Shown piece by piece: positions 6,650 to 11,229 of a DNA stretch of 11,229 bases; position 1 is the first letter of the stretch, and each line of letters starts with the position of its first letter. The stretch comes from Bacteroidaceae bacterium (GTDB lineage: Bacteria > Bacteroidota > Bacteroidia > Bacteroidales > Bacteroidaceae): NCBI GenBank assembly GCA_902362595.1, contig CABIXF010000073.1:1-11229 (forward strand). Direction: 5' to 3'. The notes beneath the pieces were generated by a model. It was not told where the DNA came from, made no database searches, and saw only the letters and a program-made list of their open reading frames with translations. A program made the position numbers and the translations under genes.

Positions 6650-6830
6650 CCCACTATAACTACACGCTTCGCTTTCGTAGTTGTGGGCTCTCCCGAGGGG
6701 ATTAGGGCTTTGCCCTAATGACCCACTCAGGGCGTTTCACCCCTGAGAACCCCGAGCAAAGAGTGACCCTCTCTTTGCAATCTCCGCTTATGGGTTACCC
6801 CTAAGAACCCCTCTGCGAAAGCGAGCAAAG
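6648..6830. other. Presumptive origin of transfer (oriT)
   Basis: The gap directly upstream of the MobV gene contains at least five hairpins. They are AGCCCAC+AACTAC with GTAGTT+GTGGGCT (6648-6689), ATTAGGGC-ttt-GCCCTAAT (6701-6719), CTCAGGG with CCCTGAG (6726-6747), GCAAAGAG with CTCTTTGC (6756-6778), and CTTATGGGT with ACCCCTAAG (6787-6805). CGCTTTCG (6670-6677) and CGAAAGCG (6816-6823) also pair over a distance. A module is duplicated: ACCCCTRAGAACCCC at 6739-6753 and 6797-6811, and CGAGCAAAG at 6753-6761 and 6822-6830. In NBU1 the oriT lies immediately upstream of mobN1, and MobV relaxases bind inverted repeats beside the nick. The nick position cannot be read from the sequence. Confidence 0.8.
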
Positions 6831-6860
6831 TAAATCAATTGTAAACAAAGGAAAGAAGCT

Positions 6861-8264
6861 ATGGCAACAAAATCAAGCATACATATCAAGCCTTGCAACA
6901 TCGCATCGAGCGAGGCACACAACCGAAGGACTGCCGAGTATATGCGTAATATCGGGGAGTCCAGAATCTATGTCGTTCCCGAACTTTCCACCGATAACGA
7001 ACAGTGGATAAATCCCGACTTCGGCACTCCCGAACTGCGAACTCATTATGACAATATCAAGCAAATGGTCAAGGAAAAGACCGGACGTGCCATGCAGGAA
7101 AAGGAAAGGGAACGCAAGGGAAAGAATGGAAAGATTATCAAGGTGGCGGGATGCTCACCCATCCGTGAAGGAGTATTGCTTATCAGACCGGACACCACAC
7201 TGGCTGATGTACGCAAATTCGGTGAAGAGTGCCAAAGACGCTGGGGCATCACTCCGCTACAGATTTTCCTGCATAAAGACGAAGGGCATTGGCTGAACGG
7301 TCAGCCGGAAGCAGAAGACAAGGAGAGCTTCCAAGTCGGTAACAGATGGTTCAAACCAAATTATCATGCTCATGTCGTATTCGACTGGATGAACCATGAA
7401 ACTGGAAAGAGCCGAAAGCTCAATGACGAGGATATGGCAACCATGCAGACCCTTGCTTCCGATATTCTCCTGATGGAACGTGGACAGGCAAAAGCTGTCA
7501 CAGGTAAAGAGCATCTGGAACGAAATGATTTCATCATTGAGAAGCAGAAAGCCGAACTGCAACGTATAGAGGAAACCAAGCGACACAAGGAACAACAAGT
7601 AAGCCTTGCCGAACAGGAACTCAAACAGGTAAAAGCAGAGATACGCACGGACAAACTAAAGAAAACAGCCACCAATGCTGCTACCGCCATAGCAAGCGGT
7701 GTAGGTTCTCTTTTCGGAAGCGGTAAGCTGAAAGAACTGGAACATCACATCGAGCAGCTACATCAGGAAATTACCAAACGGGACAAAGCTACTGATGAAT
7801 TAAAAATTCAGATACAACAAATACAGGAACAGCATAGCAGACAAATTCGTAATCTTCAAAGAATACATAATCAAGAACTTGAAGCCAAAGACAAGGAAAT
7901 ATCACGATTGAGCACCTTGCTTGAAAAAGCCCACAAATGGTTTCCCATGTTCAAAGAGATGTTGAGAATGGAAAAATTATGCGCTGTTATCGGGTTTACC
8001 AAAGACATGATAGAAAACCTCTTGACAAAGAAAGAATCCATACAATGTAGTGGCAAAATTTATTCCGAAGAACACAGGTGGAAATTTGACATCAAGAATG
8101 ATATTTTTAGGGTTGAGAAACATCCGATGGATAGTGGTAAGCTTATGCTGACCATAAACCGACAACCCATAGTACAATGGTTTAAGGAACAATGGGAAAA
8201 GTTACAGCAGAATCTACGTAACTCGGTGCAGAGAGAGCAAAAATCCAGAGGATTTAGAATATAG
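6861..8264 (+). CDS. mobN2: MobV-family relaxase (MobN2)
   Basis: This 467-residue relaxase should nick oriT and pilot the strand through a helper element's secretion machinery. The N-terminal catalytic domain (about 1-215) shows H20 in EAHNRR, which aligns in position with the catalytic His22 of pMV158 MobM, then HKDEGHW (138-144) and HAHVVFD (169-175), which supply the metal-binding histidines. Residues 225-350 form a long coiled coil rich in Gln, Glu and Lys, broken near 270-290 by the Ala/Gly-rich segment TNAATAIASGVGSLFG. Such a region usually mediates dimerisation or membrane contact in MobV proteins. The C-terminus (350-467) is not recognised. AAGGAAAG lies just upstream of the ATG. 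The presumptive oriT is directly 5'. NBU1 and NBU2 are described as nearly identical in this part of the element. Confidence 0.92.
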   Translation: MATKSSIHIKPCNIASSEAHNRRTAEYMRNIGESRIYVVPELSTDNEQWINPDFGTPELRTHYDNIKQMVKEKTGRAMQEKERERKGKNGKIIKVAGCSPIREGVLLIRPDTTLADVRKFGEECQRRWGITPLQIFLHKDEGHWLNGQPEAEDKESFQVGNRWFKPNYHAHVVFDWMNHETGKSRKLNDEDMATMQTLASDILLMERGQAKAVTGKEHLERNDFIIEKQKAELQRIEETKRHKEQQVSLAEQELKQVKAEIRTDKLKKTATNAATAIASGVGSLFGSGKLKELEHHIEQLHQEITKRDKATDELKIQIQQIQEQHSRQIRNLQRIHNQELEAKDKEISRLSTLLEKAHKWFPMFKEMLRMEKLCAVIGFTKDMIENLLTKKESIQCSGKIYSEEHRWKFDIKNDIFRVEKHPMDSGKLMLTINRQPIVQWFKEQWEKLQQNLRNSVQREQKSRGFRI

Positions 8265-8352
8265 AATAGCCTATTATTAATAAAATCAAGTATCTATGCA
8301 TCCAAACAGATTGTTTTTATTACAGAATCAAAATCCTAAGAATTTATAAAAA

Positions 8353-8706
8353 ATGAAGCCTAAAGAAGTTTTGGAAAAATGGATAGATTGCTTTAACAAA
8401 GCAGATGCTTATCATATAGCAGAGCTGTATGCTACTAATGCAGTAAATCATCAAGTCGCAAACGAACCAATAATAGGTAAAGAATCAATCTACAAAATGT
8501 TTGTGAATGAATTTGCCACTGCTAAAATGGTTTGTATGGTGGAAAATATTTTTGAAGATGGCGAATGGGCTATCATGGAATGGAAAGACTCTCTTGGACT
8601 TCGTGGATGCGGATTTTTTCATGTAAAAGATAACAAAATCGTCTTTCAAAGAGGGTATTGGGATAAACTTTCATTCTTGAAGCAACACAATCTTCCAATT
8701 GAATAA
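8353..8706 (+). CDS. NTF2/SnoaL-like small protein
   Basis: This 117-residue protein has the SnoaL/NTF2-like layout: an N-terminal helix pair (KPKEVLEKWIDCFNKAD), the typical YATNAVNH segment, then GKESIYKMFVNEF, and alternating strands ending in FFHVKDNKIVFQRGYWD (about 88-104). Such proteins form cone-shaped barrels that act as small enzymes or binding proteins, and the substrate cannot be predicted. It has no signal peptide. It lies 88 bp after mob with no clear promoter, and is convergent with the GNAT remnant, with a hairpin between them. It is more AT-rich than the transfer genes, which suggests it came with the cargo. It looks intact. A link to antibiotic resistance is not supported by anything visible. 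Confidence 0.82.
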   Translation: MKPKEVLEKWIDCFNKADAYHIAELYATNAVNHQVANEPIIGKESIYKMFVNEFATAKMVCMVENIFEDGEWAIMEWKDSLGLRGCGFFHVKDNKIVFQRGYWDKLSFLKQHNLPIE

Positions 8707-8720
8707 GTACTATCAGAATA

Positions 8721-8749
8721 CGGACTGGGAAATTGAAATACCCAGTCCG
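8721..8749. terminator. Hairpin between convergent genes, probable bidirectional terminator
   Basis: A perfect 9-bp GC-rich stem, CGGACTGGG (8721-8729) with CCCAGTCCG (8741-8749), encloses an 11-nt loop. It lies 15 bp after the NTF2-like gene and 29 bp past the end of the minus-strand GNAT remnant. There is no clean T-run on either side, so strength is uncertain, but position and stem quality fit termination of both converging transcripts. Confidence 0.65.
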
Positions 8750-8777
8750 AGTTATATAATGAATTTTACTTGTTAAA

Positions 8778-9141
8778 CTATTTAAAGTCAGTTGGATAAC
8801 AAACCATACCTTTCACATTCTCAGTAGCTCCAGGTATTAATTCAGCCACCATGCAATATTCATGAGAGACTTCGAAAGGAAATTCAATTCCTAAATCGAT
8901 AGCCTTGCGATAGCCAAATCGAGGATAATACTCTTTATGCCCCAATACGACTGCTGTGCCGTAACCCAAAAGTGCTGCCCTCTGATGGGCTTACTGAATC
9001 AACATCCCCCCCAATTCCCTTACGCTGGAATTCCGGCAAGACTGCCAATGGAGCTACACTCAGGGATGTGACAGACTGGGTGTCACTGTCTATCTTTACT
9101 TCTGTAAGTAAGATATACCAGACAATTTGTTTTTCTGTCAT
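8778..9141 (-). pseudogene. GNAT (YhbS-like) N-acetyltransferase remnant
   Basis: Two minus-strand frames together make a recognisable GNAT C-terminal region. The upstream part (9141 down to about 9013) reads SVAPLAVLPEFQRKGIGG, the acetyl-CoA loop with Q-x-x-G-x-G. The downstream part contains GYGTAVVLGHKEYYPRFGYRKA and ends at 8778. Three lesions are visible. The N-terminal portion of the domain is missing, since the reading frame starts 10 bp after the lnu stop. A run of seven G (plus-strand C at 9006-9012) shifts the frame by one. An in-frame TAA (plus-strand TTA 8991-8993) interrupts the downstream frame where a Glu or similar codon would be expected. Either of the last two would inactivate it. 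It is the distal member of the mef-lnu operon and probably a hitchhiker. Confidence 0.85.
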
Positions 9142-9151
9142 TTTCTTGTTC

Positions 9152-9664
9152 TTATCTAATTGTTAGGCTCATTGTTGTTATACATTGTTTAATTATAGAT
9201 AAATCGTGAATATCCTTCTCTCTTAAATCGTAGCCCGAATGGAATACTTGTTGCCCTTTTGCAGAAATGCAAGGGATGCTTCTGCCTTCAAAGACTGCTG
9301 TTCCAAAATAGTCCGGTTGAAATTCATACCAGCCTCCATCCAAGTCGGCTTGTTTGGAAGTGCCGTCCGCATTCAAGACAAAAGGATGGATATCAATATA
9401 GCCTAATTCTTTGCTATACAGTTCCATACGGGTGGGCAACCAATTTGTTTCAATTTGATATCCTCTCTCCTGCAAAAGATCAAGGAGTTGGTCTGTATAA
9501 TTGGCATCAAAATCAATGTCAATATCTCTATGCAAGCGGGTTTGCTGTCCGTACAAGACATCCACTCCCCAGCCTCCATCCAACCAAAACTGCATGTCCA
9601 GGCTTTCCAACAAGTCCAAAACTTGAAATAACTCTGTAATCGTAGTGTGTTCTTTCTTTGTCAT
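9152..9664 (-). CDS. linAN2: Lincosamide nucleotidyltransferase, LnuA/LinA type
   Basis: This 170-residue enzyme should inactivate lincomycin and clindamycin by transferring a nucleotide from an NTP to a drug hydroxyl in the cytoplasm. The nucleotidyltransferase signature is clear: WLDGGWGVDVLYG (27-39) followed by HRDIDIDFD (45-53), with D47 and D49 as likely metal ligands. The segments LGYIDIHP and FHSGYDLREKD also match staphylococcal LnuA (161 residues) closely in spacing. The last ten residues or so (TTMSLTIR) extend past the LnuA end, next to the truncated GNAT remnant, perhaps reflecting a cassette junction. It starts 24 bp after the mef stop, so it is cotranscribed or has a promoter inside mef. 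From memory, NBU2 linA is expressed and gives lincomycin resistance in B. thetaiotaomicron. Confidence 0.92.
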   Translation of the reverse strand: MTKKEHTTITELFQVLDLLESLDMQFWLDGGWGVDVLYGQQTRLHRDIDIDFDANYTDQLLDLLQERGYQIETNWLPTRMELYSKELGYIDIHPFVLNADGTSKQADLDGGWYEFQPDYFGTAVFEGRSIPCISAKGQQVFHSGYDLREKDIHDLSIIKQCITTMSLTIR

Positions 9665-9688
9665 ATAATAATTCTTTAATAAATAATA

Positions 9689-10894
9689 CTATGCGTAATT
9701 ATCCAACTGCTTGATTGAAGAAATAAAATTTGCACCCACTCCAATCAGAAAGATAACCCATCCGCTGATCATAAAGACGGATGTGATACCCCATGCTTCC
9801 ACCCAATATCCTGAAGCTACGATACCCAGCATTGATGGAAAGGTACTCAAACTAAAGATGAGAGAAAAAGTCCGTCCAAGCATGTCCGAAGCCAAGTTCT
9901 GCTGAATAATAGCGATGAAAAGCGCATGGTAAATGGAATAGGCTATGCCTCCTGTAAATGTTAGGCAAACAAAACCTATAAATGCGCTTGATGGTAAATA
10001 ACTGGCGCTAATCAGATACAATCCCAATATCACATAAGCCGTATGCATCACTAATGTTTGCTTGCTTTTCAAAGCCTTACAGGCAAGTACTAAACCGCCC
10101 AACAATGCCCCTGAGCCCCAACCCATTTCCACAACTCCCATTTGCAAAATGTTTCCGTTGAAATGCAGAAGCGTCATAAAAGGAAATAACGTAAAAACAG
10201 GCATAAGGACAAAAGTCACCAGCGTAAAGCATACGAATAAAGGCAAAATGCCCATTGTACGCCGCAAGGTATGCCAACATTCCGTCAGTTCTTTTTTGAA
10301 ATCTGGAAGAACTTTCGTTTTTTGAAGAGAAGGAATCTGGACACAAAGTAAGGTCAGACAAGCAGCAACAGCTCCGATCACATCTATGAGCAGAATATAC
10401 TGTATGGGAAGCCAAACAACGAGGCTTGCCCCTACAACGGGAGCTATCACCTCACTGAAGGATTGAATGGAATGGTACAAACCTGATACCCTGACAAGAT
10501 GGTGCTTGGGAATCAGTAGAGGGATGCTTGCCTGTAAAGCAGGTGCATGAAACGTACTGCCTATTGAACGACAAGCAGTCAATAGATAAAAAAAAGAAAG
10601 GTCTTTATAACCCTTGGTTATCACAATAAAAAGACATAGGGTACAGAACGCGATGAACAAGTCCGAATAAAACATCGTTTTCTTTCGATTCCATCTGTCA
10701 ACATAGACCCCGGCAAACAAGCCTAATACAAATTGTGGTAAAAATCCAGCTAAAATAGCCAGAGATAAAGCTGTCGGGGATTTAAATTCGTTGCTAATCC
10801 AAAAAATAATGGAGAAGCCAACAATCGTACTTGTTAAAATAGATATGAGTTGGCCTATTCCTATCACGGCCAAAGTTGATTTCCAATGATTCAT
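9689..10894 (-). CDS. mefEN2: MFS efflux protein, Mef-like (MefEN2)
   Basis: This 401-residue inner-membrane transporter of the major facilitator superfamily is close in length to Mef(A)/Mef(E) (405). About twelve hydrophobic segments are present, the first at about 7-33 and the second at about 42-62. MFS motif A appears in the loop after the second: AGVYVDRWNRKKTM (61-74), matching the GVxVDRxxRKKxM layout of Mef proteins, preceded by GFLPQFVLG. It would export a drug in exchange for protons; macrolides are the family substrate but the specificity here is unproven. It is the first gene of the minus-strand cargo operon. From memory, the NBU2 homolog was reported as not conferring resistance in B. 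thetaiotaomicron, which fits the absence of a good TAnnTTTG box upstream of its ATG. Confidence 0.88.
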   Translation of the reverse strand: MNHWKSTLAVIGIGQLISILTSTIVGFSIIFWISNEFKSPTALSLAILAGFLPQFVLGLFAGVYVDRWNRKKTMFYSDLFIAFCTLCLFIVITKGYKDLSFFYLLTACRSIGSTFHAPALQASIPLLIPKHHLVRVSGLYHSIQSFSEVIAPVVGASLVVWLPIQYILLIDVIGAVAACLTLLCVQIPSLQKTKVLPDFKKELTECWHTLRRTMGILPLFVCFTLVTFVLMPVFTLFPFMTLLHFNGNILQMGVVEMGWGSGALLGGLVLACKALKSKQTLVMHTAYVILGLYLISASYLPSSAFIGFVCLTFTGGIAYSIYHALFIAIIQQNLASDMLGRTFSLIFSLSTFPSMLGIVASGYWVEAWGITSVFMISGWVIFLIGVGANFISSIKQLDNYA

Positions 10895-11016
10895 TGTGCT
10901 AATATTTCATGCGTTTATAGATAAGTACTTTCGTACATTAAGCAAAACGAAATTCTATCCACACAAAAAACTTGTATTATAATCCACTCCTGACGTTGGA
11001 ATACAATAACAAATAC

Positions 11017-11042
11017 TTTCAGGACGATGTAAAGTCCTGAAA
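11017..11042. repeat. Hairpin at the right end with a distal competing repeat
   Basis: TTTCAGGAC (11017-11025) and GTCCTGAAA (11034-11042) form a perfect 9-bp stem with an 8-nt loop. The loop and the start of the right arm, ATGTAAAGTC (11027-11036), are also perfectly complementary to GACTTTACAT at 11155-11164, just before the arm-type repeats. The two pairings exclude each other. There is no T-run, so simple termination is not obvious. It could insulate the mef operon from host transcription entering through the end, or be a protein site. Confidence 0.5.
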
Positions 11043-11166
11043 AATCAAACTGAATGGATAGATAAATATTAGTCTTTTCTCATCGGATTCTTTTAATATC
11101 GCTACTCTTTTATTATGTAGTGGTTGTATTATCTTAAATAAAACAAAAACACTCGACTTTACATTC

Positions 11167-11187
11167 TTGGGTGTAAAACTGGGTGTT
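11167..11187. repeat. Right arm-type repeats (TTGGGTGTA pair)
   Basis: TTGGGTGTA (11167-11175) and the variant CTGGGTGTT (11179-11187) are 12 bp apart start to start, the same step and strand as the left pair at 120-140. They lie about 40-60 bp inside the right end. Read with the left set, they are the probable integrase arm sites. Confidence 0.75.
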
Positions 11188-11203
11188 TGTTTTGCAATTT
11201 GCT

Positions 11204-11222
11204 GATTTTCAGCGTTTGTTGC
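11204..11222. repeat. Subterminal inverted repeat, right copy
   Basis: GATTTTCAGCGTTTGTTGC is the near reverse complement of the left copy at 40-56. It lies between the right arm repeats and the terminal core and overlaps the first two bases of that core. A shared binding site for a recombination protein is plausible. Confidence 0.5.
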
Positions 11223-11229
11223 GGAGAGA
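11221..11229. other. Right attachment end, tRNA-Ser-derived core
   Basis: The last nine bases, gcggagaga, are the reverse complement of TCTCTCCGC, which reads as the acceptor end of a bacterial tRNA-Ser gene with its discriminator base. Known NBU2 insertions are at the 3' end of tRNA-Ser. The host gene would therefore be expected just beyond this end, on the minus strand, with its 3' end rebuilt by the element. Confidence 0.7.

Larger units (their letters stand above)
1..11229. mobile_element. NBU2-like mobilizable transposon, apparently complete
   Basis: The window begins and ends at what look like the termini of one integrated or circularised element. An integrase gene abuts the left end, related arm-type repeats (TTGGGTGTA) occur near both ends, and the final nine bases are the complement of a tRNA-Ser acceptor end. 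Inside are a primase, a presumptive oriT, a MobV relaxase, and a mef plus linA-type cargo. No conjugation machinery is present, so transfer must be supplied in trans, which for NBUs is done by CTnDOT-type elements. Size and gene content agree with what I remember of NBU2 (about 11 kb, intN2, linAN2, mefEN2, insertion at the 3' end of tRNA-Ser). The identity rests on memory of that element, not on an alignment. Confidence 0.93.
10895..11229. other. Non-coding right end of the element
   Basis: No gene is visible in these 335 bases, which are AT-rich. They hold the upstream region of mef (minus strand). There the best promoter guess is weak: TTTTG, 19 bp, then TATCTATA just before the ATG, plus an isolated TATAAT at 10976-10981 that would suit a Gram-positive sigma factor better than a Bacteroides one. 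They also hold a strong hairpin at 11017-11042, a 9-bp direct repeat TTGTATTAT (10972-10980 and 11124-11132), the right arm-type repeats, the subterminal inverted repeat and the core end. The region is probably the right half of the recombination site. Confidence 0.7.

Noticed and set aside
8268..8278. AATAG-C-CTATT inverted repeat after mob as a terminator
   Set aside because: The stem is only 5 bp, AT-rich and has no T-run, too weak to call.
8991..9012. Programmed frameshift in the GNAT gene at the seven-G run
   Set aside because: Slippage could restore the frame, but the TAA at 8991-8993 would still stop translation, and the N-terminal part of the domain is missing.
9259..9639. Plus-strand open frame opposite the lnu gene
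   Set aside because: It is antisense to a clear nucleotidyltransferase and its product shows no domain.

Overview
The window is an essentially complete mobilizable transposon of the NBU family, most likely NBU2 or a very close relative, from a gut Bacteroides or other Bacteroidales host. Evidence: a tyrosine integrase at the extreme left; -7 boxes matching the Bacteroidetes consensus TAnnTTTG; a cluster of DUF3853-type DNA-binding protein, RepA-like ATPase, Toprim primase and MobV relaxase typical of Bacteroides mobilizable elements; and a lincosamide nucleotidyltransferase plus Mef-type efflux pair, the cargo I remember for NBU2 (linAN2 and mefEN2). The right end closes with gcggagaga, the complement of a tRNA-Ser 3' end. 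This fits insertion at tRNA-Ser, and the window appears to be cut almost exactly at the element's two ends.

Layout, left to right. 1-161: left attachment end with direct repeats of TTGGGTGTA that overlap the integrase promoter. 162-1445: intN2. 1459-3856: a two-gene operon with its own promoter, encoding a DUF1016/PD-(D/E)XK nuclease-like protein and an unrecognised coiled-coil protein, closed by a strong terminator. 3931-4080: a perfect palindrome and a -7 box. 4081-8264: the processing and transfer module (DUF3853 protein, RepA-like ATPase, a hairpin-rich gap at 5481-5644, primase, a hairpin-rich presumptive oriT at 6648-6830, and MobV relaxase). 8353-8706: a small NTF2/SnoaL-like gene. 8721-8749: a hairpin between convergent genes. 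8778-10894: a minus-strand operon read as mef, then lnu/linA, then a decayed GNAT acetyltransferase. 10895-11229: the non-coding right end, carrying a hairpin and a second pair of TTGGGTGTA-type repeats.

How it should work. IntN2 recombines the ends through the terminal core and arm repeats. The DUF3853 protein is a plausible excision or regulatory factor. The MobV relaxase nicks oriT, and the transfer machinery is borrowed from a co-resident CTnDOT-type conjugative element, as is known for NBUs. The ATPase and primase probably prime or replicate the circular or transferred strand. The cargo gives lincosamide resistance and a possible macrolide efflux pump.

The element itself is known, so the least explained parts are the DUF1016 plus coiled-coil operon, the tandem hairpins between ATPase and primase, the palindromic in-frame repeats inside the DUF1016 gene, and the matched repeat architecture of the two ends. 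All family assignments are by eye; no searches were run.
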